This document shows positions 16,029 to 24,922 of a stretch of 64,000 nucleotides of DNA, in pieces. The notes below the pieces were generated by a model. That model was not told where the DNA came from and searched no databases. It was given only the letters and a program-made list of their open reading frames with translations. Origin of the DNA: Flavobacterium cheniae (GTDB taxonomy: Bacteria > Bacteroidota > Bacteroidia > Flavobacteriales > Flavobacteriaceae); contig NZ_SNZC01000002.1 of the NCBI RefSeq assembly GCF_004363695.1, forward strand, positions 496,001-560,000. Direction: 5' to 3'. The position numbers and the translations under genes were made by a program. How positions within the stretch are numbered: position 1 is the first letter of the stretch; each line of letters opens with the position of its first letter.

Positions 16029-17027
16029 ATGTCTATACAAAACGTCCGCTTGGAAGTAATGCAATTTTTGGAAAAAAAAGTGGATAACTTCGTGGAAGAA
16101 TTCTTAATCCCTGTCGAGAAAATTTGGCAACCTACTGATTTACTTCCTGATTCTTCAAAAGAAAATTTTTTAGAAGAAGTAAAAGAATTACGTGAAATAG
16201 CTAAAGATTTACCTTATGATTTTTGGGTTACTTTAGTTGGAGATACCATTACCGAAGAAGCTTTGCCAACATACGAAACTTGGCTAATGGATGTTGAAGG
16301 CGTTACTCAAAAAGGAGAAAACGGTGATAACGGTTGGGCAAAATGGTTACGTCAATGGACAGGTGAAGAAAACCGTCACGGAGATGTATTAAACAAATAT
16401 CTTTATCTTTCGGGTAGAGTAAATATGCGTGAAGTTGAAATTACTACGCACCATTTAATAAACGATGGTTTTGATCCAGGAACTGGAAGAGATCCTTATA
16501 AAAACTTTATATTCACCAGTTTTCAAGAATTAGCAACTTATGTTTCTCACAATCGTGTGGCGTTACTTGCTAAAAAATATGGCGATAAAAAACTACACAA
16601 AATGTGTAATTTAATTGCTGGAGACGAAATGCGTCATCACTTAGCGTATAGCGAATTTGTTAAACGTATTTTTGAAGTAGATCCTAGCGAAATGATGTTA
16701 TCGTTTCAATACATGATGAAGAAAAAAATTACGATGCCAGCGCATTTGATTAGAGAATCAGGTGAAAGTATTGGAACTGCATTCGAAAAATTTTCAGAAT
16801 CGGCACAACGTTTAGGTGTTTACACAGCGATGGATTATGTAGATATTCTTCAAAAATTAAATGAGAAATGGGAAATTGATAAAATTGGTAATCTTACAGA
16901 TGAAGCTGAAAAAGCACGTGATTATCTAATGAAATTACCTGCTCGTATGGCAAAAATTTCTGAGCGTTTAGTCGTTCCTGCTGAAGGACAACTTTTTAAA
17001 TGGGTAGAACCAGCTTTAGCTAGATAA
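16029..17027 (+). CDS. Acyl-ACP desaturase (soluble diiron type)
   Basis: The 332-residue protein has the two Glu/His diiron motifs of soluble stearoyl-ACP desaturases: EENRHGD (about residue 115) and DEMRHH (about residue 200), in a four-helix-bundle context. It introduces a cis double bond into acyl-ACP using O2 and reduced ferredoxin. The family is typical of plastids, Actinobacteria and Bacteroidota. Co-transcription with a PlsC acyltransferase fits membrane lipid remodelling. The start is 5 bases after the upstream stop. A strong hairpin follows the gene. Confidence 0.94.
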   Translation: MSIQNVRLEVMQFLEKKVDNFVEEFLIPVEKIWQPTDLLPDSSKENFLEEVKELREIAKDLPYDFWVTLVGDTITEEALPTYETWLMDVEGVTQKGENGDNGWAKWLRQWTGEENRHGDVLNKYLYLSGRVNMREVEITTHHLINDGFDPGTGRDPYKNFIFTSFQELATYVSHNRVALLAKKYGDKKLHKMCNLIAGDEMRHHLAYSEFVKRIFEVDPSEMMLSFQYMMKKKITMPAHLIRESGESIGTAFEKFSESAQRLGVYTAMDYVDILQKLNEKWEIDKIGNLTDEAEKARDYLMKLPARMAKISERLVVPAEGQLFKWVEPALAR

Positions 17028-17050
17028 ACTTATAAATTCTAAAAAAAATT

Positions 17051-17084
17051 AAATTCCAATTTTACACAAGATTGGAATTTTTTA
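17051..17084 (+). terminator. Terminator after the acyl-ACP desaturase
   Basis: A perfect 10-bp stem AAATTCCAAT / ATTGGAATTT (17051-17060 with 17071-17080) followed by T residues. Confidence 0.85.
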
Positions 17085-17095
17085 TATCATCAGAA

Positions 17096-17740
17096 ATGAC
17101 AATAATAGACAACACTATACTTTTTGTAAAACAACAATTAGAAAATGCAGAAGGAGGTCACGATTGGTTTCACATCGAACGCGTCTATAAAAATGCTTTA
17201 TTAATTGCAGAAGGCGAAGATTGCGATTTGATAGTAGTTAAGCTTGGTGCGTTACTACATGATATTGCCGATTCAAAATTTCATGGTGGCGATGAAACGG
17301 TTGGCCCAAAAACAGCTCGTACTTTTTTAGAATCACAAAATGTAAAAGAAGACATTATTTTACATGTAATTGCAATTATTGAAAATATTTCGTTTAAAGG
17401 TGGAAATTTCGAAAAGAAATTCAATTCCAAAGAATTAGAAATTGTGCAAGATGCTGATCGATTAGATGCTATTGGCGCTATAGGAATTGCTCGTACTTTT
17501 AATTATGGTGGATTCAAAAATCGTCCATTATACAATCCGAATGTTCAGCCCAACATGAGTATGAATAAGGAAGAATACAAGAATAGTGAATCGCCAACTT
17601 TGAATCACTTTTACGAAAAATTATTACTTCTAAAAGATAAAATGAATACCGAAACAGGTAAAAAAATTGCTCAAAAGCGTCATGATTTTATGGTGACTTT
17701 TTTAAGTCAGTTTTATGCCGAATGGGACGGTCAGGAATAA
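17096..17740 (+). CDS. HD-domain phosphohydrolase
   Basis: The 214-residue cytoplasmic protein shows the HD-superfamily metal ligands: GHDWFH (His22, His26), LLHDIAD (His55-Asp56) and a late Asp in QDADRLDAIGA. It belongs to the YedJ/YpgQ-like group of small HD hydrolases, which act on nucleotides or other phosphate esters; the substrate here is not evident. The frame extends to a TTG at 17072, but that codon lies in the terminator hairpin, so the ATG at 17096 is used. It converges with gdhA and shares a bidirectional terminator. Confidence 0.88.
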   Translation: MTIIDNTILFVKQQLENAEGGHDWFHIERVYKNALLIAEGEDCDLIVVKLGALLHDIADSKFHGGDETVGPKTARTFLESQNVKEDIILHVIAIIENISFKGGNFEKKFNSKELEIVQDADRLDAIGAIGIARTFNYGGFKNRPLYNPNVQPNMSMNKEEYKNSESPTLNHFYEKLLLLKDKMNTETGKKIAQKRHDFMVTFLSQFYAEWDGQE

Positions 17741-17744
17741 AAAC

Positions 17745-17778
17745 AAAAAGCGGTTCTCTTTATGAAAACCGCTTTTTT
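17745..17778. terminator. Bidirectional terminator between the HD hydrolase and gdhA
   Basis: An 11-bp stem AAAAAGCGGTT / AACCGCTTTTT (17745-17755 with 17767-17777), with T runs on both strands. Confidence 0.9.
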
Positions 17779-17794
17779 TAATATTTTAATTTCA

Positions 17795-19138
17795 TTAAAC
17801 TACTCCTTGCGCCAACATAGCATCCGCTACTTTTACAAATCCTGCAATATTGGCTCCTTTTACATAATCAATATAACCATCATCGTTTTTACCATATTTC
17901 ACACAAGATTCGTGAATGCTGTTCATGATTTTATGCAAACGCTCATCCACTTCTTCTGTTGTCCAACTCAATCGTAATGAATTTTGTGACATTTCTAATC
18001 CCGATGTGGCAACACCACCCGCGTTAGATGCTTTTCCTGGTGCAAATAAAATTTTTGCATTGTGAAAGGCTGCAATTGCTTCTGGAGTGGAAGGCATGTT
18101 GGCGCCTTCAGCCACACAAATACAACCGTTTGCAATCAATTTTTGTGCTTCATCACCGTTCAATTCGTTTTGAGTGGCACAAGGCAAAGCAATATCGCAT
18201 TTAACTTCCCAAGGATCTTTTCCTGCAAAAAATTGTGCCTTTGGATATTTGTTCAAATATTCTGAAATTCTACCATAATTTATATTTTTGATTTCCATAA
18301 TGTAAGCTAATTTCTCTGCGTCAATTCCGTCAGCATCATAAATATATCCTGAAGAATCTGAAGCTGTCACCACTTTTGCTCCTAATTGTGTTGCTTTTTC
18401 AATAGCATATTGCGCCACATTTCCTGAACCAGAAACCAAAACTGTTTTTCCTTGAAATGAAAGTCCTTTGGTAGCCAGCATACTTTGGGCAAAATAAACA
18501 GTACCATATCCTGTAGCTTCTGGACGAATTAACGAACCTCCAAAAGAGATTCCTTTTCCAGTTAAAACACCAGTAAATTCGTTTCTTAATTTTTTATATT
18601 GACCAAATAAATAACCTACTTCTCTACCTCCAACACCAATATCACCCGCAGGAACATCAGTATCTGGTCCAATGTGTCTAAATAATTCTGCCATAAAAGC
18701 TTGGCAAAAACTCATGATTTCAGTGTCTGATTTCCCTTTCGGATCAAAATCTGAACCACCTTTTCCACCACCCATTGGCAATGTCGTTAAACTGTTTTTG
18801 AAAACTTGTTCAAAAGCCAAAAATTTCAAAATGCTCAAATTTACCGAAGGATGAAAACGCAATCCTCCTTTGTATGGACCAATTGCAGAATTCATTTGGA
18901 TGCGATATCCTTTGTTTAATCTTGTTTTTCTGGCATCATCTAACCATGCTACGCGAAACATTACAACCCTTTCAGGTTCAACCATTCGTTCTAAAAGCAT
19001 TTTATCTTGATACTTTTTATTGTTTTCAATGAATGGAATAACAGCTTCGGCCACCTCGTGGACAGCTTGCAAGAACTCGGGTTCGTTTGGATTTTTTTTC
19101 GCAACTTCAGCCACGAAATCATTAATTTTTTTTAACAT
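17795..19138 (-). CDS. gdhA: NADP-type glutamate dehydrogenase
   Basis: The 447-residue enzyme has the length of the hexameric NADP-dependent class. It shows the catalytic Lys in PMGGGKGG (Lys126), the conserved DVPAGDIGVG segment, and the Rossmann-fold GSGNVAQY motif. It catalyses reductive amination of 2-oxoglutarate for ammonium assimilation in the cytoplasm. The gene is monocistronic, with a candidate -7 element at 19189-19196 and a terminator at its 3' end. Confidence 0.96.
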   Translation of the reverse strand: MLKKINDFVAEVAKKNPNEPEFLQAVHEVAEAVIPFIENNKKYQDKMLLERMVEPERVVMFRVAWLDDARKTRLNKGYRIQMNSAIGPYKGGLRFHPSVNLSILKFLAFEQVFKNSLTTLPMGGGKGGSDFDPKGKSDTEIMSFCQAFMAELFRHIGPDTDVPAGDIGVGGREVGYLFGQYKKLRNEFTGVLTGKGISFGGSLIRPEATGYGTVYFAQSMLATKGLSFQGKTVLVSGSGNVAQYAIEKATQLGAKVVTASDSSGYIYDADGIDAEKLAYIMEIKNINYGRISEYLNKYPKAQFFAGKDPWEVKCDIALPCATQNELNGDEAQKLIANGCICVAEGANMPSTPEAIAAFHNAKILFAPGKASNAGGVATSGLEMSQNSLRLSWTTEEVDERLHKIMNSIHESCVKYGKNDDGYIDYVKGANIAGFVKVADAMLAQGVV

Positions 19139-19188
19139 AATTATTGTGTTGTTGTTTGTTAAATAATTAAAAAATATTTATTTCAACT

Positions 19189-19196
19189 CAAAATTA
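19189..19196 (-). promoter_or_regulatory. -7 element for gdhA
   Basis: Minus-strand TAATTTTG, an exact TAnnTTTG match about 50 bases upstream of the ATG at 19138; the -33 region is not clear. Confidence 0.4.
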
Positions 19197-19252
19197 AACA
19201 TTTTAACAATTATACTTAAAAAAATTAACTAAAACATTTTGTTAACAACCTT

Positions 19253-19284
19253 AAATAAAAAACCCAGAACTAAGTTCTGGGTTT
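19253..19284 (-). terminator. Terminator of the hemH-hemJ-kinase-crotonase operon
   Basis: An 11-bp perfect stem AAACCCAGAAC / GTTCTGGGTTT (19260-19270 with 19274-19284), followed on the minus strand by a run of T. Confidence 0.9.
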
Positions 19285-19289
19285 ATATT

Positions 19290-20066
19290 TTATTTTCCTG
19301 GAAATATTGCTTTTCTTTTTTCTAAAAATGCGGTTGTCCCTTCTTTAAAGTCTTCGGTTCCAAAAGAAAGACCGAAGTTTTTAATTTCTACTTCATAACC
19401 ATTCGTTCCGTCTTCAAAATTGGCATTAATTGCTTCGATTGCTTTTGCGATAGCTACACTTGAATTATTTGCAATTTTTGAAGCAATCCCTTTTGTGAAA
19501 TCTAATAGTTCTTCTTGTGTAACTACGTGATTAACTAAACCAAAATTTTTAGCCGTTTCTGCATCAATCATTCCTGCTGTCATGATTAGTTCCATAGCAC
19601 GACCTTTACCAACCAATTGAGCTAAACGTTGTGTGCCTCCATAACCAGGAATCACACCCAAAGTAACTTCTGGTAATCCCATTTTTGCATTTGTTGAAGC
19701 TGTTCTAAAATGACAAGCCATTGCTAATTCTAATCCACCACCAAGAGCAAATCCATTAACTGCTGCAATAACTGGTGTGCTTAAATTTTGTACAAAATCA
19801 AATAATAAAGCTTGTCCTTCAGCGGCTAATTTCCCGCCTTCTTCTACTGAAAAATTAGCGAATTCTGAAATATCTGCTCCGGCAACAAATGCTTTTTCGC
19901 CACTTCCAGTAATGATAATAGCTTTTATTGATTTGTCTTCGTTTAACGCTTTAAAACCATCATGTAATTCTTGTATTGTAGCTTTGTTTAATGCGTTTAA
20001 TTTTGTGGGTCTATTAATGGTAATAACCGCAATATTGTCTTGTTTTTCAATTAAAATGTTCTCCAT
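19290..20066 (-). CDS. Enoyl-CoA hydratase/isomerase (crotonase) family protein
   Basis: The 258-residue cytoplasmic enzyme has the crotonase oxyanion-hole segments AGADISEF and NGFALGGGLELAMAC, and both catalytic glutamates of true hydratases, Glu113 (GGGLELA) and Glu133 (LPEVTLG). It hydrates short-chain 2-enoyl-CoA in fatty acid or branched-chain amino acid breakdown. It is the last gene of the hemH operon, 10 bases after the histidine kinase gene, with no obvious tie to heme synthesis. Substrate chain length cannot be read from the sequence. Confidence 0.92.
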   Translation of the reverse strand: MENILIEKQDNIAVITINRPTKLNALNKATIQELHDGFKALNEDKSIKAIIITGSGEKAFVAGADISEFANFSVEEGGKLAAEGQALLFDFVQNLSTPVIAAVNGFALGGGLELAMACHFRTASTNAKMGLPEVTLGVIPGYGGTQRLAQLVGKGRAMELIMTAGMIDAETAKNFGLVNHVVTQEELLDFTKGIASKIANNSSVAIAKAIEAINANFEDGTNGYEVEIKNFGLSFGTEDFKEGTTAFLEKRKAIFPGK

Positions 20067-20076
20067 TATAGTGTGT

Positions 20077-21549
20077 TTATTGTTTATTTATTGGGAAAGA
20101 AACCAAAAATTCGGTTCCTATGTTTAATTCTGTTTCAAATGTAATTGTTCCGTGGTAATTTTCGATAATATTTTTAATAATTGCTAAACCAAGTCCCATT
20201 CCGCTTGATTTTGTGGTGAATTTTGGTTCGAAAATTCGGGCAGCATTTTCTTCGGAAATTCCTTTTCCGTTATCTTTAACCGCAATTTTTACTTGATTAT
20301 CTTCTCTAAAAACGGTTACAAAAACCAGTTTGTGCTCTTGCTCTTCTGGAATGGATTGAATGGCGTTTTTTACCAAATTTGTGATTACACGAATTAATTG
20401 CGTTCGGTCTAACTTGGCAATAATTTCGTCTTCTAATGCTGAAAATTGAATAAAATCTTCATTAAAAATTTCCAATGCCATTTTAACAATATACACCACA
20501 TTTAATGTTTCATTTTGTTGAGCTGGCATTGTGGCAAAGTTAGAAAAAGCACTTGCTACCGAACTCATCGTATCTATTTGTTGTAAAATGGTTTGCGTGT
20601 AATCGTTTAATTTTTTTGAAATATCAGGATCGTTAGCATCAAACTTTCGTTGAAAACTTTGCACCGTTAAACGCATTGGTGTAAGCGGATTTTTAATTTC
20701 GTGTGCTACTTGCTTTGCCATTTCGCGCCAAGCTTGTTCTCTTTCACTTTGTGCTAAAATAGTGGCGCTTTCTTCTAATTTATCTACCATGTTATTATAG
20801 GAACGGACCAATAAGTTGATTTCCTTACTTCCGTCTTCAATAACAATTTTTTCATTACGTTGATCTAATTGAGTTTCCTGAATTTTATCGCTAATGATTT
20901 TTAATGATTTTGTAATATAACTCGATAAAAAGTAAGAAAGAACAATGGCAATGAAAAACATAAAAGTATAGACCTGTCCAAAACGAATTAAGAAATTTTG
21001 AACTTCATTGTCATAAAACTCAGCATCTTCTTCATAGGGTAAATTTAAAATAGCAAGTGGCTTAAATTTATTATCTTTTAAATAAGAATAGGATGATCTA
21101 AAGGTTTTTTCGTCAACATTTGAAAATTCAATATATCTTTTATCTAAAGAAGATTGAATTATTTTTAAAGTAGATGGATTAATTTTTGGTTTGTCTTTAT
21201 CTAATTTAAAAATAGCTTTTGATGAAATTAATAAGTTTCCTTTTAAATCAAAAAAATTAATTTCCATGCTATGAATATCTGCTAATTCGAAAATTTTATC
21301 TTTAAAAATTAGTGGAATATTTTTTGTGTTTAGCGGATAAGTTGTTGTTTGTAAAACATAATTTATGTGTTCAGCAATTGCAGTTTCTTTTCGCTCTAAT
21401 CTATCTTGATGGTATTCTTTTGCTTCTTTTCTAAATTGGTAAATGGAAACCGCAGCAATAAGTATTGATGCAATTAGTGTTAAGAATATCATGGATAGAA
21501 ATATTCTTACACGCAATGAAAGGTTTTTAAAATTGAATATTCTATCCAT
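20077..21549 (-). CDS. HAMP-domain sensor histidine kinase (NtrY-like)
   Basis: The 490-residue kinase has two membrane segments (about residues 16-36 and 195-215) flanking a periplasmic sensor region of about 155 residues, then a HAMP linker, a HisKA box HEIKNPLTPMRL and an HATPase domain with NLVKNAIQS, DNGKGI and GMGLGLAI. The NPLTPMRL variant resembles NtrY-type kinases. No response regulator gene is adjacent, so its partner lies elsewhere. It sits between hemJ and the crotonase with 10-15 base gaps, so it is probably co-transcribed with heme genes. Confidence 0.92.
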   Translation of the reverse strand: MDRIFNFKNLSLRVRIFLSMIFLTLIASILIAAVSIYQFRKEAKEYHQDRLERKETAIAEHINYVLQTTTYPLNTKNIPLIFKDKIFELADIHSMEINFFDLKGNLLISSKAIFKLDKDKPKINPSTLKIIQSSLDKRYIEFSNVDEKTFRSSYSYLKDNKFKPLAILNLPYEEDAEFYDNEVQNFLIRFGQVYTFMFFIAIVLSYFLSSYITKSLKIISDKIQETQLDQRNEKIVIEDGSKEINLLVRSYNNMVDKLEESATILAQSEREQAWREMAKQVAHEIKNPLTPMRLTVQSFQRKFDANDPDISKKLNDYTQTILQQIDTMSSVASAFSNFATMPAQQNETLNVVYIVKMALEIFNEDFIQFSALEDEIIAKLDRTQLIRVITNLVKNAIQSIPEEQEHKLVFVTVFREDNQVKIAVKDNGKGISEENAARIFEPKFTTKSSGMGLGLAIIKNIIENYHGTITFETELNIGTEFLVSFPINKQ

Positions 21550-21564
21550 TAGTAATGCTAAAAA

Positions 21565-22119
21565 TTAGCTGTTATTTTTTTCTCTAATTTTTTTATACAA
21601 TTTATATCCTAGCATTAAAAGTATTGAAAAGGCAATAATTCCAACAACTCCAAAAATCCAGTTAATTGCATTCTTTAAAATTACTAAAAAAACTACTGCG
21701 AAAAGAATAATAGTAGCACCTTCGTTCCAAAGTCTAAAAAACCCAGGGGAATGTTTCACTTCGTTATTTTGTAATTGCTTAAATATTTGATGGCATTTTA
21801 AATGATACAAATACAATAAAAACACAAAAGCTAATTTAACATGCATCCAAGGTTGCGCTAACCAAACTTTCCCAACTTCAGTAAAAAACAACATCCAAAA
21901 AGCAAAAATACTTGCTAAAATAGCACTTGGCCAAGTAATAATGTACCACAAACGGTATTGCATTAATTGGTATTGTTTTATTAAAATATCTTGCTCAAGT
22001 TGTGGTTTTTGTTTGGCTTCGGCATGATAAACAAATAAGCGAACAATGTAAAACAACCCAGCAAACCAAGTGATTACAAATATTAAATGCAGTGATTTTA
22101 TGTAGTTGTAAAGTTCCAT
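21565..22119 (-). CDS. hemJ: HemJ-type protoporphyrinogen IX oxidase (UPF0093 membrane protein)
   Basis: The 184-residue protein has four to five membrane helices and the HemJ/CopD-like features: a conserved His in the first helix (SLHLIFVITWFAGLFYIVRL), an internal WMHVKLAFVF helix, and a basic tail. HemJ oxidises protoporphyrinogen IX to protoporphyrin IX at the membrane, the step before ferrochelatase. The family identity is supported by its position 13 bases downstream of hemH. No hemG or hemY is seen in the window, so HemJ supplies this step here. Confidence 0.9.
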   Translation of the reverse strand: MELYNYIKSLHLIFVITWFAGLFYIVRLFVYHAEAKQKPQLEQDILIKQYQLMQYRLWYIITWPSAILASIFAFWMLFFTEVGKVWLAQPWMHVKLAFVFLLYLYHLKCHQIFKQLQNNEVKHSPGFFRLWNEGATIILFAVVFLVILKNAINWIFGVVGIIAFSILLMLGYKLYKKIREKNNS

Positions 22120-22132
22120 TTAGAAGTCATTT

Positions 22133-23152
22133 CTATTTAATTTGAAAATCTTTAATCCAATTCGCAACTACTCCACACCATTCATCTTCATCATTTAAAC
22201 ATGGAATTGCCATAAATTCCTCGCCTCCATGATGCAAAAATTGTTCGTTAGCTTCCATTGCGATTTCTTCTAAAGTTTCTAAACAATCAGCAACGAATGC
22301 TGGTGTTACTACGGCTAATTTCTTAATTCCTTGCTCTGGCATTTTGTTAATTTCAACATCTGTATAAGGTGTTAACCATTTATCACCTGCTAAACGCGAT
22401 TGAAAGGTTTGGCTGTATTTTCCTTCTGGAATTCCTAATAATTTTACAACTTGTTTTGTAGTTTCATAACATTGATGACGGTAACAAAATTCGTGCGCTG
22501 GCGAAGGTGTGTTGCAACAAGAACCATCAATTTTACAATGCGATTTAGTTACATCTGTTTTACGAATATGACGTTTTGGAATTCCGTGATACGAAAATAA
22601 TAAATGGTCGTAATCAAATCCTTCTAAATGTTTTTTGATGGAATTTGCCAAAGCCTGAATAAAATCAGGTTTGTTATAAAAAGCTGGAACATTAGTAAAT
22701 GTCATTTCTGGGAAATGCTTCTGACGTAATTCTTCAGCCAAAACTAAAATAGTAGTAGTTGAAGCCATGGCATGTTGCGGATATAAAGGCAAAAGCATCA
22801 CTTCAGTTACCCCTTGATCTTTTAACTCTTGTAATCCTTTTTGAATGGTCATGGTTCCATATCGCATTGCTAAGGCAACTGGAACATCAACCAATTGTTG
22901 CACTTTTTGATGCATTTTTTTAGAAATCACAATTAAAGGCGAACCTTCATCTGTCCAAATTCTTGCATACGCTTCCGCTGATTTTTTAGGTCTTGTTTGT
23001 AAAATAATCCCTCGAACTAACAAAGCACGTAATAAAAACGGAACATCTATTACATATTTATCCATTAAGAACTCGTCTAAATATGGCTTAACGTCTTTGG
23101 CTGTTGGACTTTCTGGCGAACCTAAGTTAACTAATAATACTCCTTTTTTCAT
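22133..23152 (-). CDS. hemH: Ferrochelatase
   Basis: The 339-residue enzyme inserts Fe(II) into protoporphyrin IX, the last step of protoheme synthesis. It starts with GVLLVNLGSPESP, has the catalytic His in LFSYHGIPKRHI, a Cys-rich segment (HCKIDGSCC, FCYRHQC) that may bind an iron-sulfur cluster as in some bacterial ferrochelatases, and a conserved FVADCLETLEEI helix. It is the first gene of a leftward operon with hemJ. A -7 element lies within about 20 bases of the start codon. Confidence 0.95.
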   Translation of the reverse strand: MKKGVLLVNLGSPESPTAKDVKPYLDEFLMDKYVIDVPFLLRALLVRGIILQTRPKKSAEAYARIWTDEGSPLIVISKKMHQKVQQLVDVPVALAMRYGTMTIQKGLQELKDQGVTEVMLLPLYPQHAMASTTTILVLAEELRQKHFPEMTFTNVPAFYNKPDFIQALANSIKKHLEGFDYDHLLFSYHGIPKRHIRKTDVTKSHCKIDGSCCNTPSPAHEFCYRHQCYETTKQVVKLLGIPEGKYSQTFQSRLAGDKWLTPYTDVEINKMPEQGIKKLAVVTPAFVADCLETLEEIAMEANEQFLHHGGEEFMAIPCLNDEDEWCGVVANWIKDFQIK

Positions 23153-23165
23153 TTTCTTTTTTTTT

Positions 23166-23173
23166 CAAAAATA
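23166..23173 (-). promoter_or_regulatory. -7 element for hemH, short leader
   Basis: Minus-strand TATTTTTG, 13 bases from the ATG at 23152, predicting a leader of under 10 nucleotides. The rest of the 215-base hemH/cassette intergenic region is very AT-rich, and no clear promoter for the rightward cassette was found in it. Confidence 0.35.
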
Positions 23174-23367
23174 CTATTTAATTATCAAAAAAAAATGACG
23201 TAAGATTAATCTTAAAGCAAAAATTACTATTTGTCGGAAAAATTATTCATTTTATCGAAATTTTGTTAAAATTATAATATTATTAACAATATATTTTTTT
23301 TTATATTAAATAATATTTAACTTAGTGACAGAATTATTGAATATTTAATAATTAAAAACCTTGGCTC

Positions 23368-24096
23368 ATGAAGAAACATTACATTAAATTACTCATTTGG
23401 TTTGTTTCAACTACAGCATTTTCTCAAGTGCAAGGTGTAGGAATCAACGAGGACACTCCTCAACAAGCCCTTCATTTAGGTTCCTCAAGTGGAACAATTC
23501 GCGTTGATGGTTTAAATGACGCAAACTCTCTCTTTAATGGAGGGGGCGCTGTTACATATCCGTTATTCGTAGACGGAGCTGGTAATCTTACCTTAGAATT
23601 CAAACCAATTTATAACAGCAATGGTTCAGATGCTCTCGATCATGCGCTTTTGCCAGGCTCGGTTGTAACACTTCCTGCCGGTGATAATGATGGTGTAATG
23701 GTAGGGGAGCTTTTTAATTTTACAATAGCTGTTAATAGAGCGTCAATTCTTGAAGTAAAATACAATGTTAGCATGGATGTGTTTTTAAATCCCGCAGAAA
23801 CAGCTATTTCTGATAGACGAGCAAGACGAGTAAATACTTTTTTTCAAGTTAATGGCGCAGGAAGAAAATATGGACAATCTGCAAAATGCTATACAGGTGG
23901 ATCAGTTGATAGTGAAACAGGTAAATTATTTAACACAAGTACTTCATACATTACTCTGCCAGCAGCGGGTTCTTATGTAATTCGTTTTTACGGGGAAGTT
24001 TCTTCAGGAATAACAAACAGTACCGCAAACACAGGATTAGCCACTTGCGTAAAATTTGCTAGAGGAAACGACAGTTTACTATTTAGATTACATTAA
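23368..24096 (+). CDS. Secreted GxGxNPQxxLHV protein, cassette 1 type A
   Basis: I do not recognise the body of this 242-residue protein. It has a signal peptide ending in TAFSQ, then a head shared with five neighbours: GVGINEDTPQQALHLG, GTIRVDGLN and YPLFVDGAGNLTL (residues about 24-73). The remaining 170 residues look all-beta, with FTIAVNRASILEVKYNVSM, a segment RRYG-like (AGRKYGQSAKCYTGG) and a late LPAAGSYVIRFYGE strand pair, ending in LLFRLH. There is no lipobox and no T9SS domain. It is closest to the gene at 25859 (type A of cassette 2), roughly half identical by eye in the head. The next gene follows after 32 bases. Confidence 0.8.
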   Translation: MKKHYIKLLIWFVSTTAFSQVQGVGINEDTPQQALHLGSSSGTIRVDGLNDANSLFNGGGAVTYPLFVDGAGNLTLEFKPIYNSNGSDALDHALLPGSVVTLPAGDNDGVMVGELFNFTIAVNRASILEVKYNVSMDVFLNPAETAISDRRARRVNTFFQVNGAGRKYGQSAKCYTGGSVDSETGKLFNTSTSYITLPAAGSYVIRFYGEVSSGITNSTANTGLATCVKFARGNDSLLFRLH

Positions 24097-24128
24097 GCCT
24101 CTTTTCTAATTCTAAAACTCAGAAAATT

Positions 24129-24911
24129 ATGAAAAATCAATACTTATATTTACTTTTTAGCTCAGCTATTGGATTTAGTCAAGTAGGAATAGGGACTTCA
24201 AACCCACAAGAAGAATTACATGTTGCGGGAAATAATTCAACTATTCGCATAGAGAGTTTAAGCAACGCAAATAACCCACTTAATGACGGAATAAAAAACG
24301 CACGTGTTTATGTTGATGCGAACGGAAACTTCACATTAACCCCACCAAACTATACAGCAGGCGGAAGTGGATATGGAAATTTACCAATAAACTTCTTAAT
24401 AGATGTACCAAATTTTATTCCTGATAATGTTGATGGTCTTCCAGCTCCTTATGATAGTTTAGGAAGAATAATAAATAGTGATTTAACTCAAGAAACCGTT
24501 GAAGGCTTTATTTTTAGTGCTACCTTTACTGTTCCTCAATCATGTACTGTTGAAGTAAAACATGGCGTTACAATAGTAATATCAGGTTCAAATATGTTAA
24601 CTCCTAGTTTAGCATATATTAACGACAGTAAAACAAGAACCATACAAACCTTTTTCTGCTTTGATATAAATAATGATGGATTAAGCCCTGCAGAGAAAGC
24701 ATTACAATATGGCCATAAAGGACAATTTTACTGTTCGGTTGCCGGAGGTTCACTAGGCTATCCATATATGAATAGTCAAGGGTACGCAACCTTACCTCCA
24801 GGCACACATTCCATTCATTTCTTTGGAATTGTACAAGATCCGCCTAACTCGTTCACAAGTGTAGGATTTGGAGGAGCAACAGACTATTTAAAACTTAGAG
24901 TATATAATTAA
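24129..24911 (+). CDS. Secreted GxGxNPQxxLHV protein, cassette 1 type B
   Basis: This 260-residue protein has a signal peptide ending in GFSQ, the shared head (VGIGTSNPQEELHVAG, STIRIESLS, VYVDANGNFTL), then a type B body of unknown fold. The body has FTVPQSCTVEVKHGVTIV, an acidic loop DINNDGLSPAE resembling a calcium-binding DxNxDG loop, and YATLPPGTHSIHFFGI near the end. The C-terminus is YLKLRVYN, almost identical to the type B protein of cassette 2. The type C gene starts 11 bases downstream, so A, B and C are one transcript. It is probably exported to the periplasm or surface; function unknown. Confidence 0.8.
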   Translation: MKNQYLYLLFSSAIGFSQVGIGTSNPQEELHVAGNNSTIRIESLSNANNPLNDGIKNARVYVDANGNFTLTPPNYTAGGSGYGNLPINFLIDVPNFIPDNVDGLPAPYDSLGRIINSDLTQETVEGFIFSATFTVPQSCTVEVKHGVTIVISGSNMLTPSLAYINDSKTRTIQTFFCFDINNDGLSPAEKALQYGHKGQFYCSVAGGSLGYPYMNSQGYATLPPGTHSIHFFGIVQDPPNSFTSVGFGGATDYLKLRVYN

Positions 24912-24922
24912 AACCTACTATT

